Shown in pieces: positions 35,019 to 44,762 of a stretch of DNA of 64,000 nucleotides. A program made the translations under genes and the position numbers. The stretch's first letter is position 1; the number at the start of each line of letters is the position of its first letter. This stretch comes from CBDAUN01 sp965214875 (GTDB lineage: Bacteria > Pseudomonadota > Gammaproteobacteria > Arenicellales > JAJDZL01): contig OZ243980.1 in NCBI GenBank assembly GCA_965214875.1, forward strand, positions 1,364,001 to 1,428,000, read 5' to 3'. The notes under the pieces are model-generated. The model saw only the letters and a program-made list of their open reading frames with translations, was not told where the DNA came from and ran no database searches.

Positions 35019-36440
35019 CTATCTGATGCAATCGTCGTTTCTTGTGACGCTGCAAAAGTTATAGAAGACGATCGTTCGGTTGACGCATTTCAGGTCGAGC
35101 GTGTTCCGCACTTGATAGGTCCCAGTTATTCCGGTTGAAGGTGAGCGATGCTGAACCTTGCACCAATCGCTGACGGTTCTGCATTCCCAGTCCTCGTGGG
35201 TGTTGTAGTGGTATCCGGCCTTTTTTTTCTCTGAAATCAAGGTGCCTCTAGACGGACTGCAAGTTGCCGGCGACGTGCCGCCGTTCTTCTCTTTAAGAGC
35301 ATTTAATTCAGTCGCATGAGAATTGATCTTCTCTTTATTTGCATCTGCAGTCGCTTTAACTGACCCGAGCAACAGGGAATTGGAACGAACGTCTCCTGTC
35401 AACGCTCTGACATCATTGTCGATACGAACGATATTGCGATCGATTCGCACGATGTCACTGTCAATTCGCACGATATCCGCTTGCTGATCAAGGTGTTGGA
35501 ATCCGTCGCCCTGTGCGCCAAGAGCCGATACCACTGACAACACGTCGCTGATGCTAGCGCTCGCCACGTCGACAGATGCCGCCTGAATGTCTCCGGTGGA
35601 AACAATGTTTGTTTCGTCAATGGATAGATCGCCATCTCCTGTGACGACCAGGTCATCGTCAATCGGGGAAATGGACATTCGGTTGTTGAACGTTATCGCG
35701 CCAGTCATTGTGTTGCTTCCGTCGAGCCGCAGAAACGGCGTTTCGCCAACTAATGAACCAAGACGCGCTTGGAGCCCTGCTAGAGCGTCAATTTCGGATT
35801 GATCAAAGCTTGAATGAGTGGTGTCATAAATAAGCCCATCAGGATTATCACGCCTAAATTCAATTACATAGAATCCTAAGACGCCAGCTCCGGAACCTTC
35901 GTTCGCTTCTGTAAGGGCAATCGCAGCCAAGTCAGGTCTGGAATCCGGCAAGTCATCGCCATTCAAGTCATCGCCATGGCGAAATGTGCCAAAATCGATT
36001 GTGCCCGCGGCGCCGGCAGGAGAGACGGTCACGTTGATGCGCAAGTCGGAATAAGTCACTGCCGCACCATTAGAATCGGTCGCGTAGGGTATCGTGGTTT
36101 CCCCGTTTATGGAGCATGGCAGGTATTGTCGCGCGTTCGGGTCATTGCAATCTTGCATGTCGGCGATCGATAGCACGGTGTCGGCGGTGGGCGGATTTTC
36201 GGCAAGCAGTATCGATGCCGCCCTAGCATAGGTTGCGATGGCTCTGCCGGCATCTCGGGCGATGTCAAGCGTGTTCTCGCGCGCTTGCAATTGCGCCCAG
36301 GCGATGAAGACTGCAATGCCAAGAGAAATGACGATTAGGGCTTCAACCACTGTAACCGCTCCTCTTTCCTTTCTAGTGGCAACAATATGCCTCGTGCCAA
36401 CTTTCCGAGTTGCAGCCTTGAATTTCAGATGTCTAGTCAT
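35019..36440 (-). CDS. pilV: Type IVB minor pilin/adhesin PilV
   Basis: 473 residues. A basic leader ends at GAVTVVEALIVISLG (about 27-41), a type IV prepilin site followed by the hydrophobic helix. The long passenger contains a collagen-tail-like LDGSNTMTGAITFNNRMSI block typical of PilV and phage tail proteins, a heptad repeat (DIVRIDS, DIVRIDR, NIVRIDN, about 318-345) and a Cys-rich C-terminal receptor-binding region. In R64 and SPI-7 PilV tips decide recipient choice and are switched by a shufflon; no shufflon repeats or extra tip segments are visible here, so the tip is fixed. Confidence 0.87.
   Translation of the reverse strand: MTRHLKFKAATRKVGTRHIVATRKERGAVTVVEALIVISLGIAVFIAWAQLQARENTLDIARDAGRAIATYARAASILLAENPPTADTVLSIADMQDCNDPNARQYLPCSINGETTIPYATDSNGAAVTYSDLRINVTVSPAGAAGTIDFGTFRHGDDLNGDDLPDSRPDLAAIALTEANEGSGAGVLGFYVIEFRRDNPDGLIYDTTHSSFDQSEIDALAGLQARLGSLVGETPFLRLDGSNTMTGAITFNNRMSISPIDDDLVVTGDGDLSIDETNIVSTGDIQAASVDVASASISDVLSVVSALGAQGDGFQHLDQQADIVRIDSDIVRIDRNIVRIDNDVRALTGDVRSNSLLLGSVKATADANKEKINSHATELNALKEKNGGTSPATCSPSRGTLISEKKKAGYHYNTHEDWECRTVSDWCKVQHRSPSTGITGTYQVRNTLDLKCVNRTIVFYNFCSVTRNDDCIR
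35412..35478 (-). repeat. Three tandem 21-bp repeats in pilV
   Basis: On the minus strand each unit codes for D/N-I-V-R-I-D plus a variable residue. Units are imperfect at DNA level but keep the ATCGTG-type core. The heptads probably form a short trimeric coiled coil between shaft and tip. Confidence 0.75.
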
Positions 36441-36455
36441 GTTGTTACCCCGAAT

Positions 36456-37013
36456 TTATCCGGAAAATTCCCAGATAATGTCAGGTGGAGTGCTTGCCGA
36501 GCAAAGCCGACCGATATCTGTAGGGTCGTCACCCCCGCTCGGAGCAAGATCGACCTCAGCTGTTCCGATTTTCACCTTGTTGGCGATATCGAGAGAAGAG
36601 GCGACCATTGAAGAGCAGCCGCTCGCTGGCATGGCTTTGAATGTCACCGAAAAATCTTGGCCTGAACCTTCAATCTCTATGGCGCTACCCCAAGGATGAA
36701 CTAAATTTGTTCCGGAAATAAAACTGCGGGGAAATCCCGATAATCCTGCGGCAAGTTCGCTAGTCAAACCATCGAAGTTGTTTCGGGCCCCAAAGGTGGC
36801 GCGCACAGAGGTGGCGATTTGCGCTAGTCCGGACAAGCCGCTAGACGCATTTCGCGATTCGATTAACGCTGGAACGCCGGCGAATACCGCCGCAAGTACC
36901 GTGGCACCCACACCAAGTGCAATGAGTGTTTCGGCAACGGTAATCGCCCCGCGCTCGCAGTGGCCGGTTTCACAATCGCGTTGATTGGATATGAGTTTGA
37001 ATAATTTCTTCAT
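36456..37013 (-). CDS. pilS: Type IVB major prepilin PilS
   Basis: 185 residues from Met at 37,013. The leader is long and basic, cleaved in ERGAITVAETLIALGVG (about 21-37) after Gly with a small uncharged residue following, as in IVB pilins. The mature part has the hydrophobic helix and a globular domain with two Cys (SGCSS and GRLCSAS) likely forming the disulphide loop. It lies between pilR and pilV in the R64 order. It forms the thin conjugative pilus. Confidence 0.88.
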   Translation of the reverse strand: MKKLFKLISNQRDCETGHCERGAITVAETLIALGVGATVLAAVFAGVPALIESRNASSGLSGLAQIATSVRATFGARNNFDGLTSELAAGLSGFPRSFISGTNLVHPWGSAIEIEGSGQDFSVTFKAMPASGCSSMVASSLDIANKVKIGTAEVDLAPSGGDDPTDIGRLCSASTPPDIIWEFSG

Positions 37014-37044
37014 CAGACAACCTCCTGACGCAGTGAGAATGGAA

Positions 37045-38085
37045 TCAATATGCCATTTGTTGAATTGAAAACGCGATATCGGCAATTCCGACGTAGATCC
37101 AGATTGCGGTGCCTGCGATCAATATCAACAAAACGGCGGACATGGCTTTTGTCATGCGCTCCAAGTTCTCCAGTGCCCGCTTGACATCTTCAGCGGCGAT
37201 GCGGTCAGCGCGCTCGCCAAACTTCCCTATCCGATCGTAGATTCGAAGGTCTTCAAGTGCTTCTGCAGAGAACAGTCCGGTGTCGAGCGCAGTTTCAAGT
37301 GGCGCACCGGAATACAATCGCGAACGCATTTTGCGCACATGCGAGGCCAGATAATTGGGAAGTCCTCGCTCGAGCTGTTCAAGCGCCCGCAATCTTTGCA
37401 CGCCAGCCCGCATCAGGGCCAGCCAGGCGACAAGAACCTCAGGTCCAGCAAATTTCCGATATATGGCGTATGGGGGATACCACTCGAGGTATGCTCTTGC
37501 GGCACCAGCCCATCGAGAGGCGGAAATGACCGATGCGCCAACAACAATCGCTAAACCAATGCCTGCAAAGATACCCCAGCGTCTGATCCAATGGGAAAAT
37601 TGAAGCACGCTCTGAGAAACTTTCGGCCAACGCTCCTCTTCGAGGACTCCGCTCATCATGTCGAGAGCATATTGCGGCAGTATGGCGAGCACGGTGCCGC
37701 CGATCAATGCCAATGTGCATGGATAGGATAGTCCGCCAACGAGCGTGGAGGCCAAGCTTGCTCTTACGCTCGCTATATGAGCGGCCTGCGAGAATCCTTC
37801 GGAGATGCGTCCGTCTTGCGTGAGCTCAATGACAAGAAGCTCTTCGTTGGGCACCCAACCCTGCGCGGCTTCTGCAAATCTTGCGGATTTCATAGCTTCG
37901 CTTTGATGCAGCACGAATCCGCGAACTTTGCTATGCACTCGACTTTCGCTTAGAAACTCCATCGCAGTGCTGATTGGCACTCCCCCTTCAGTGAGTGAAC
38001 CCATGCGTTCCCAGAGTCCACTTCTCGCAGATGGCGAGCAACGGAATTGGATAATGCCTACCATCCTTTTGATGAGCTCGATCAT
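37045..38085 (-). CDS. pilR: Type IVB pilus inner-membrane platform protein PilR (GspF family)
   Basis: 346 residues of the GspF/PilC fold: two cytoplasmic four-helix domains (about 15-120 and 215-310) and three membrane segments near 125-145, 168-190 and 320-342. It is the assembly platform that the ATPase PilQ acts on. It overlaps the pilQ stop by four bases (ATGA), so expression is coupled. Confidence 0.88.
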   Translation of the reverse strand: MIELIKRMVGIIQFRCSPSARSGLWERMGSLTEGGVPISTAMEFLSESRVHSKVRGFVLHQSEAMKSARFAEAAQGWVPNEELLVIELTQDGRISEGFSQAAHIASVRASLASTLVGGLSYPCTLALIGGTVLAILPQYALDMMSGVLEEERWPKVSQSVLQFSHWIRRWGIFAGIGLAIVVGASVISASRWAGAARAYLEWYPPYAIYRKFAGPEVLVAWLALMRAGVQRLRALEQLERGLPNYLASHVRKMRSRLYSGAPLETALDTGLFSAEALEDLRIYDRIGKFGERADRIAAEDVKRALENLERMTKAMSAVLLILIAGTAIWIYVGIADIAFSIQQMAY

Positions 38086-39698
38086 GGTTGACTGTCGGGG
38101 TGCTTGATCGTATTTGCCGGGCTCGCGACCAACCTTGAAATCGGAAGTTCAAGCGGCCCAATTCTCCATTCGATTTCAGTCGGTGCAACCCGCCCTTGTG
38201 CGACAAGGCGCACTCCATGCTCAATCGCCGGCTGCCCGCCCAATTCCTGTATCCAATAGCGCTTCGCGCAGGTGTAGTCGCCACTTCGAAGAAGTTCCAG
38301 TAGCGCGTCATCGGGCGCGACGATTTCAGTGATGACGGTGCGCCCGTTGAAGCCGGTATGGCGGCATCTATCACAGCCTGGCCCGCGAAATGACAGATTT
38401 TCAGTTGCGTATTCGCGAGAATTCAAAGCTAGCAAAGCCCGTTTGACGAATTGCTTGCGTCGAGTGTCTGTCACGGATGCTTGCGCCCATTGCTTGCGAT
38501 CGACTTTGCAATATGGGCAAAGTAGCGGAACAAGCGATTGAAAAATGAGCCCTGTCAAAATGTCGGGCGCGCAAAGAAGTGACGGATCAACGCCAATTCC
38601 GATTAAGCGACCAACGATGCCAAGTGCAGTAGAGGCATGAACGGTTGCATAGACCCGGTGTCCAGACTGCGCGAACTTGATGGTGAGTATTGCCGATTGA
38701 AGATCCCTGATCTCTCCTACCATCAGCGTGTCCGGGTCGCACCTCAATGCTCCCTGTATGGCGAAGGAGAATTCATCTTCAATTCCCATTCCCCTTCGAC
38801 GCACTACGGGCACTTGCGAGGCACCATTGATGACCCGTTCTGGCGGATCTTCAACAGTGATTATGCGTAGCCTTCGATTGTGCAATTCCAGCTCTTCATG
38901 GAGCATGGCGACAATAGAAGTGCTCTTCCCGCTTCCCACTCCTCCAGCCATGACCACCAGTCCGGTTGATCGCCGCACGAAATCGCGTATGGTCCGCAAC
39001 TGCTCTGGTTCATAGCCGAGTTGGTCAAGGCTCATCGTTTCGCCGCTTCCGGGCAAAATTCTGAGCACCATGTCGTAGCCGTCGGGAGAAGCGGGGATCG
39101 TGCCAATGCGAACTCTGACGCGGTTACTATCCGGAAGAATCGTGTCCAGCACCGCATCTTGCGGCTCATGCCGGTTCCAAGTTACTTCTTGCTCATCGCC
39201 CATGACTTCGTAGATGAAGCGGCATATTCGATCTGCCTGAGATTCAGTCCACTCGCCATACTCAATGACTCTGCCGTCAACTCTAAAGCTTACAGTTGCT
39301 GTTTTCCTTCGCCGAACAATGTGGATGTCAGAAGCGCCATCCCTGACCGCACGCGCCAACAAACTTCGAACGTCATCTCTATATCGGACGTAGTCCATGT
39401 CAATTGGCTCGGAGTGCGTATCTTCGGAAATCGACTGCGCATAGATTTCCTCCAGTTGCTCGCTGGTGACCTCGATCTGCTTGATCACTTGAATGTTCAG
39501 ACGCTTTAGGTCTTCACGCAGTTTTGCTTTCAACCGAATCGGGAACTGCAGTGGCGAATACATTATGTAGGCTGCTGTCGGCGGGTCGTCTTCGGAAACG
39601 GCAGCGACAAAAGCCCGATCAGTCTTGCCGATCTTGATCGGTGCGCCGGATGTGCCTGTGAGCAGGCATTTGAATTGGGGAATTTCGCTATTCTTCAT
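38082..39698 (-). CDS. pilQ: Type IVB pilus assembly ATPase PilQ (GspE/PilB family)
   Basis: 538 residues. Walker A GGVGSGKSTS (about 250), Asp box TVEDPPE, Walker B LMVGEIRD, His box TVHAST, and a C-terminal zinc motif (CPYCK and CDRC). It powers pilin polymerisation. Met at 39,698 is preferred; the frame is open to 39,734 but would overlap pilP further. The start overlaps the pilP end by 11 bases. Confidence 0.9.
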   Translation of the reverse strand: MKNSEIPQFKCLLTGTSGAPIKIGKTDRAFVAAVSEDDPPTAAYIMYSPLQFPIRLKAKLREDLKRLNIQVIKQIEVTSEQLEEIYAQSISEDTHSEPIDMDYVRYRDDVRSLLARAVRDGASDIHIVRRRKTATVSFRVDGRVIEYGEWTESQADRICRFIYEVMGDEQEVTWNRHEPQDAVLDTILPDSNRVRVRIGTIPASPDGYDMVLRILPGSGETMSLDQLGYEPEQLRTIRDFVRRSTGLVVMAGGVGSGKSTSIVAMLHEELELHNRRLRIITVEDPPERVINGASQVPVVRRRGMGIEDEFSFAIQGALRCDPDTLMVGEIRDLQSAILTIKFAQSGHRVYATVHASTALGIVGRLIGIGVDPSLLCAPDILTGLIFQSLVPLLCPYCKVDRKQWAQASVTDTRRKQFVKRALLALNSREYATENLSFRGPGCDRCRHTGFNGRTVITEIVAPDDALLELLRSGDYTCAKRYWIQELGGQPAIEHGVRLVAQGRVAPTEIEWRIGPLELPISRLVASPANTIKHPDSQP

Positions 39699-40200
39699 CG
39701 CCTGGAAGTCCCGACAAGCCAATCGACATCTCATAGTTGGCGACCGATAGTTCGATGCCTCTGGGATGAACGCTCGTCACTCTCGCGAGCCGGATCACGT
39801 CGCCCGTTTTAAGTCGATACTCGTGACCGTTCAGACGTGCATAGGCAGTTAACTGTTCTGGGTCACCTACGATTGCATAGACCTGCAAATTCTCATCGAA
39901 CCAGCTTGCCCTGGTCAGTCCTAAGTCCTCATCTGGGCTATCGGTCGGGGCAGGTGGGGCCGATATCGCTTCGGTCCGTTCAGACTTGGCGATTTCGATT
40001 CGTGTAAGCATCTCTTCATAGGCCAGGACCGCTTGCAGGATATCATGCTGATTTTGCAGACAATCCAAAAGTGCAACCGTGCTAGCTCTGCTCTTGCATT
40101 CAGCGGGTAGTTGAGCTGAAATATCGCTCGCATAAGCTGCGAATGGGCAGACGCACAAAGCCGTTGCAATAAGCAAAAGCCATCTACTTGTCAATCTCAT
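39688..40200 (-). CDS. pilP: Type IVB pilus assembly protein PilP
   Basis: 170 residues with a signal peptide (cleavage near AYASD). The C-terminal half (LTAYARLNGHEYRLKTGDV) is a small beta domain typical of PilP of the R64/SPI-7 type. It is periplasmic and probably connects the secretin to the inner-membrane complex. It overlaps pilO by 17 bases. Confidence 0.82.
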   Translation of the reverse strand: MRLTSRWLLLIATALCVCPFAAYASDISAQLPAECKSRASTVALLDCLQNQHDILQAVLAYEEMLTRIEIAKSERTEAISAPPAPTDSPDEDLGLTRASWFDENLQVYAIVGDPEQLTAYARLNGHEYRLKTGDVIRLARVTSVHPRGIELSVANYEMSIGLSGLPGDEE

Positions 40201-41413
40201 AGAACTCTCCTTGAATACTCCACTTGATTGGGCTGGAAAGGTCGGCGCGAATGTGCGTTATATGTACAGGCTTGACGAGAATTTGCTGCGTTGTCGCTGT
40301 TGCGGAACTAAGCGAGTGGTTTGAACCTTGCAAGCGAGACTTGCGAACTGGGAACAAGTTTCCGTCTGATTTAGAATGCTCCAGAGTCCAAGTGCCCGGA
40401 GCGGATGCTAGTGAATCGAGAAATCTGTATCGTTGATTTTCCTCCTCAAAAAATGACTCGGCTGTCTGATGCTCATCGGTTGGGGAACTGAGCTCGCTAA
40501 TTTCCGAGACAGTCCCTTTCGATTCATTCAGGGTCCATGGTTGTGAATCCAGATGCATTGCCAAGTCGGCGATGGTTCCGTGTTGTCTTTGCCATATTGT
40601 CTCGAGCGAACCGTTTTGCCACTCATGCGATAAAACACGCCAGCCGCCTGCGCGATAGGGATGACGATAGACCGATTCAACGAAAAGAGCCAAAAGCTCT
40701 ATGGAGTTTTGCGCCAGCTTGGCTTCCAATCTAGCCTTTTCTTCCTTCAGGGCGGCAGTTGAATCATGTTCGGTCGCCGCGAGCTCAGTTTGTTCTGATG
40801 GCGTGTTGTGATTGTTATAGGCATACCAGATACCGCCCACTAATGCAGCTGCGAGCGCCGATGCCGCCATTGCCATAATCGGACCCTTGATTTGCCTTTT
40901 TGCCAAAGACTTGCATATGCCCCGGGAATCCGGTTCTATCTCGCCAACGAGCTCGGCAAAACCAATCTTGGCGGCATCGGCTAGGGAATCGAAAACACCT
41001 GCATTGTCATAGTAGGGTATATCGGTGCCGGCAGAATCCATTTGCAATTCGCCCAGTCGAGTAGCAATTTGATCTTTATCCCCAACCAAATCGCCGGAAG
41101 GGAAGACGGCGCCTTGCTCGACGGCGCAAAGCCAATAGGCATCGCTTCCGATTCGTTCAATGAGGACTGCCGAAGATTGTGCCGTCGCAAGCCAAGCTGC
41201 TGCGCTTTGCAGACCAACGTCCTCTTTTCTGTATGCGAAACCAGATTGCAATCCGTCGCGAGTTGCAATCTGCGCATGACCGACCGGTATTGGCTTCAGC
41301 GATTTGGCTTCGCGCACTATTTTCGATTCGCGAAAATTGCTTGTCGCCGGTCTAGGCTCCATCCAGCTTAAGCCGATCGCCAGTTGCATGTTTTTGTGTT
41401 TCAAGATAGCCAT
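40184..41413 (-). CDS. pilO: Type IVB pilus assembly protein PilO
   Basis: 409 residues. A soluble N-terminal domain (about 1-175) precedes one membrane segment (about 180-200), a coiled coil (about 215-240) and a periplasmic domain. This bitopic layout is that of the IVB PilO protein, which helps join platform and secretin. It overlaps pilN by 13 bases. Confidence 0.8.
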   Translation of the reverse strand: MAILKHKNMQLAIGLSWMEPRPATSNFRESKIVREAKSLKPIPVGHAQIATRDGLQSGFAYRKEDVGLQSAAAWLATAQSSAVLIERIGSDAYWLCAVEQGAVFPSGDLVGDKDQIATRLGELQMDSAGTDIPYYDNAGVFDSLADAAKIGFAELVGEIEPDSRGICKSLAKRQIKGPIMAMAASALAAALVGGIWYAYNNHNTPSEQTELAATEHDSTAALKEEKARLEAKLAQNSIELLALFVESVYRHPYRAGGWRVLSHEWQNGSLETIWQRQHGTIADLAMHLDSQPWTLNESKGTVSEISELSSPTDEHQTAESFFEEENQRYRFLDSLASAPGTWTLEHSKSDGNLFPVRKSRLQGSNHSLSSATATTQQILVKPVHITHIRADLSSPIKWSIQGEFYEIDK

Positions 41414-42966
41414 GTATCTTTTTTATGTTTATTGAGTCGTTGCACGATTTCGATGTCGGGCATAATGATTCGCGGAGTGATCAGCAAGACGAGACTAGTG
41501 CGCGAGGTTTCTATCTTCTTGCCGAAGGAAAGAAGTCCTCTTGATGACTCTCCGGCGGCTTGACCAGTTTCGAGACCCGCCACAACCAGTGTTTCGCCAG
41601 AGCGAAGAAGCACTGGAATCAGCATTGAGCGCGTTTCAAGATCAGGAAGCTGAATGACCGGATCGTCGGGTGCCGCATTGACGGGGAAGCGGCTGATAGA
41701 CTTGATATGAGTTGTTCTGATGGTCGCGTATAGGAGCATTTGGTTCGTGTCGGGAAGAATCTTCGGCACCACGTTCAAGGCGATGCCGTTTTGCAGTGTG
41801 CCCGGTATCAGTCGAACTGAAGTGCCATTTTCCGATTCTACGACTTCGCGCTTTTGCAGGTACGAAGTCTCATCTCCAAAAAAGACCGGAATCGGCTGCC
41901 TGTTCAAGCCTCGCACGATCGAGGAAGTAAGTTTTGACACTCGATTTTCTCCTGCCGCTTCGCTGATGATCGCCGCGATGCTTTGGCTGGTAGGATCGCT
42001 GGATTTGTCATATTTCAGGCTGACTGTTGACCGGTCGGAGTTGTTAAGGCTCTCGAGAGTTATCAGCCCATTGTTTCGAGCTCGCTGGACAAAGCCGTTT
42101 ATCGAAAATCCGCTTTCATCCGTATCGGATTGCTCTATTTCGTATAGCTCGATCGCAATCACGACCTGGCTGGTCAGTTGCCGGTTCTTGCTTCGAACCC
42201 ACTCGTCAATACGATCAAGAGATTCCGGTGTGTCGACTACCGCTAGTTCGCCCGCTTGCGGGCTCACTGATATCGAACCCTCGGGAGAAAGCAAATCTCG
42301 CACTGTTGCCTCGATTTCTGTCCATGTATCCGTATCGTCCATCAAGATGCTGACCTGATCTTCTGCATTGAGATCCGATCCGCCAGCGCCGGCCACTGAC
42401 CCAGATAGTCCAATGGTTGCTTCCCATTTGGACGTAACGCCCGGAAAGTACAGCGTCCAGGTGCGTAGTTGTTTGCGGAACATTTCAAGGTGAGCGTTTT
42501 TCCATCTCCAGTAGATGCCGAATTGCCCGGATAGCTGATCAAGAAAATCTACCGCGACGCCCGACCATGCAAGATTCTCCAGTTTGGCCTTCTTCAAATC
42601 TGAAGATATGTTCACCCGCACTGATGTCTGGTTGGAAAGAAGTCGCCCCAGCTCTTCAGCGGTGATCGGGTCTGCGAAATTCAACTCCAAGTGCTTTCGC
42701 AACTGCTTTGGTATGGCGACATGCCTTGGCTCGATTCGAATGGGGGTGCGGTGACCGAGATAGCTGCCTGGATACTCGACAGCGAGATTCGAATTTTCTT
42801 CATCCGCAGCGCTGCGCCCTCGTTCGATTCCGCTGGCGACTTCGTGATGCACGGCTTCAGATTTTATGATCACCGAATCTGGCGGGTTGCAACCTGATAT
42901 GAGTCCCGTAGCTATCAAGCAGGTCAGCGCGACACGGATCGGTGGGGCTGTGGCTGCGTATGTCAT
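41401..42966 (-). CDS. pilN: Type IVB pilus outer-membrane secretin PilN, lipoprotein
   Basis: 521 residues. Lipoprotein signal with lipobox LISGC (Cys26). N-terminal secretin/TonB short domain, an N1-like domain (about 200-260) and a C-terminal secretin domain with SGETLVVAGLETGQ, LGKK-like LSFGKK, and LVLLITPRII, the conserved end of secretins. It forms the pore through which the pilus passes. It begins one base before the pilL stop codon region ends, with no spacer. Confidence 0.88.
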   Translation of the reverse strand: MTYAATAPPIRVALTCLIATGLISGCNPPDSVIIKSEAVHHEVASGIERGRSAADEENSNLAVEYPGSYLGHRTPIRIEPRHVAIPKQLRKHLELNFADPITAEELGRLLSNQTSVRVNISSDLKKAKLENLAWSGVAVDFLDQLSGQFGIYWRWKNAHLEMFRKQLRTWTLYFPGVTSKWEATIGLSGSVAGAGGSDLNAEDQVSILMDDTDTWTEIEATVRDLLSPEGSISVSPQAGELAVVDTPESLDRIDEWVRSKNRQLTSQVVIAIELYEIEQSDTDESGFSINGFVQRARNNGLITLESLNNSDRSTVSLKYDKSSDPTSQSIAAIISEAAGENRVSKLTSSIVRGLNRQPIPVFFGDETSYLQKREVVESENGTSVRLIPGTLQNGIALNVVPKILPDTNQMLLYATIRTTHIKSISRFPVNAAPDDPVIQLPDLETRSMLIPVLLRSGETLVVAGLETGQAAGESSRGLLSFGKKIETSRTSLVLLITPRIIMPDIEIVQRLNKHKKDTWLS

Positions 42967-43734
42967 CTATCGAAGTGGCTCCACAACCAGCACGAAGTTA
43001 CCGTCATAGAACTTTGCCATAAGAGGCACCGGTGCCGATCGGTAGAACGCAAGTGCTCGAGCGATAGCTTGTTTATAGGTGCCTGAGAAGGTCGATGGAT
43101 GCGAAATTTCATAATCATGGCGGCTTTTCCAGTCAAGTCGCCATCCTGCTTGTTCCGTCCACATGTTCAAGTTTTGGTACAACGTCATAGATGTATCGAA
43201 ACTCCAGCGGTTTGCACTGGCATCCGTATTCGCTCCAAGATGCTTTGGATTCTCATGTTTCCGGTAAAAATTCGAGCCTTGATCATGTTGTGCTTGCGTT
43301 TCCGAGCTGTCGTGGAAATCGTCGTAGCCACCTGACAGTTCAAAATCGATCGTGCGTTCCAACGGATTTTCGACGACCTTCCAAGGTTTGCCAACGAGCG
43401 TTACGAGTGCCATTCTGAGTTCGGTCGGTCCGATGGAACGGTGTACCCTGGGCAGAGGCTTATTCATCATTTCCCCAAGATTGCGGGAAGTCGACCCTTT
43501 GAGGGAGTAGCCGGATTGCTGCAGGAGGTAATCGATCGCATCACCCACTGTTGCCACTGACGCTGGGAATTCAATATGAACGACGACAGACATCAGATCC
43601 TGTTGCTGCGATGTCGGATGAAGTGACTGTAGCGTGTACCGGTCGATCAAGATGTCGCTTCCGCCAATTGATTGGCTCGCATATCCGATGAGCAGTGCTG
43701 CCGCATAGGCGATTTTTTCCGTTTCTATGTTCAT
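42967..43734 (-). CDS. pilL: PilL-type ICE pilus protein (PFGI-1 class)
   Basis: 255 residues. The N-terminal part (LIDRYTLQSLHPTSQQQDLM followed by VHIEFPASVATVGDAIDYLL) is characteristic of PilL proteins of this ICE class, and the C-terminal 90 residues match the TcpQ-like domain (WTEQAGWRLDWKS). It heads the pilus operon and is probably exported. No obvious strong signal peptide cleavage site; the initial 20 residues are only moderately hydrophobic. Confidence 0.8.
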   Translation of the reverse strand: MNIETEKIAYAAALLIGYASQSIGGSDILIDRYTLQSLHPTSQQQDLMSVVVHIEFPASVATVGDAIDYLLQQSGYSLKGSTSRNLGEMMNKPLPRVHRSIGPTELRMALVTLVGKPWKVVENPLERTIDFELSGGYDDFHDSSETQAQHDQGSNFYRKHENPKHLGANTDASANRWSFDTSMTLYQNLNMWTEQAGWRLDWKSRHDYEISHPSTFSGTYKQAIARALAFYRSAPVPLMAKFYDGNFVLVVEPLR

Positions 43735-43805
43735 GATCTGTCATTTTGCAATGTGGTAGAAATCAGCCAAAGCTAAAATTGAGCATCGCATCGCTATAGT
43801 TTCTG

Positions 43806-44762
43806 TTAATGCGATGTATCGCATTCGAAAGTCAAGATGTCTTTTGTTTGGCGATCTTGCGGGTCAAGGCAATCAAGCAGATAGGAAGATGCCTTCGAGG
43901 CAAGCAAACTCGCATTGAAAATGGCTCTGGGGTCATGCTCCAAGACGCGGATGAAAGACAACACATAGCCTTCGTGCCGCATCTCGCCTTGTACGCCAAG
44001 ATCCGCGCAAAGGTATGCAGAACCTATCTCTGCCACGAGCTCCTCGAAGGCGTATTCCGCCGAATGTTTATTGATACGCATTGTGATGCCTGGACGGGCC
44101 AGACGCTTTTCGCTGCCTGTCCAGTGCACCAGTTCGTGGAGAATCGTGCTGTAGTAGCCTCCCGATGAGGTGAAGTTGACGCGTTGCGGCATCGTGATTT
44201 CATCGCTTGTCGCGCAATAGTTGGCCTCATTGCCGCCGAACCGAATTGTCGCCTCGGTGCTTTGAACTAGTCTTTCAGCAATGGTATGAGAAGCCCATTC
44301 TTCTTCAGTGGTATCTTCATATGCGGAAGTTAGAATCTTTTTCGGAAGGCTGTCGCACTGATCGACGTTGAAAAGCGTGAACCCTCTCATCAGCTTGATT
44401 GTCGAGATGATATCGTCTCCCTTTTCGTCAATCAGCACAACCCCTTCGGCATCCCTTTTTGGAATCTTTACTTGTCGATACATGATGGCAAGCGTGCCTT
44501 TCTGGCCTCGACGAACATGACCTCCAACCCTGGATACTTGCTTGAAAGTCAGCCACTTGTCACACTTGAACTTGCGAGAGCTTGCTGCTGACCAGAGAAT
44601 CGGGATATTGATTCCCGAATATTTGCGCCCACTAAGTGCATTGGCTGGTTTTCCATACACGCTGCCGCATTTTTTCCATGGACGAATCCACGGTGGCGCA
44701 CCCTCGTACAGCGATCGGATGAACTGGTTGGTTATAGTGAGATATATGTCTTTGTATTGCAT
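43806..44762 (-). CDS. ardC: ArdC-like antirestriction/ssDNA-binding protein with metallopeptidase domain
   Basis: 318 residues. N-terminal DUF1738/ArdC domain (about 1-120; PPWIRPWKK, SGINIPILW) and a C-terminal zincin-like peptidase domain with HELVH (the HExxH Zn motif) about residue 207 and a downstream EELVAEIGSAYL helix supplying the third ligand. ArdC proteins protect entering plasmid DNA from restriction, bind single-stranded DNA, and the family also occurs in phage and plasmid TraC primase N-termini. The start at 44,762 matches the family; an upstream extension to 44,834 does not. It stands alone between the pilus operon and the replication gene. Confidence 0.85.
   Translation of the reverse strand: MQYKDIYLTITNQFIRSLYEGAPPWIRPWKKCGSVYGKPANALSGRKYSGINIPILWSAASSRKFKCDKWLTFKQVSRVGGHVRRGQKGTLAIMYRQVKIPKRDAEGVVLIDEKGDDIISTIKLMRGFTLFNVDQCDSLPKKILTSAYEDTTEEEWASHTIAERLVQSTEATIRFGGNEANYCATSDEITMPQRVNFTSSGGYYSTILHELVHWTGSEKRLARPGITMRINKHSAEYAFEELVAEIGSAYLCADLGVQGEMRHEGYVLSFIRVLEHDPRAIFNASLLASKASSYLLDCLDPQDRQTKDILTFECDTSH

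Noticed and set aside
35019..36440. Shufflon at the pilV 3' end
   Set aside because: No inverted 19-bp-type repeats, alternative tip segments or Rci-like recombinase are present beside pilV.
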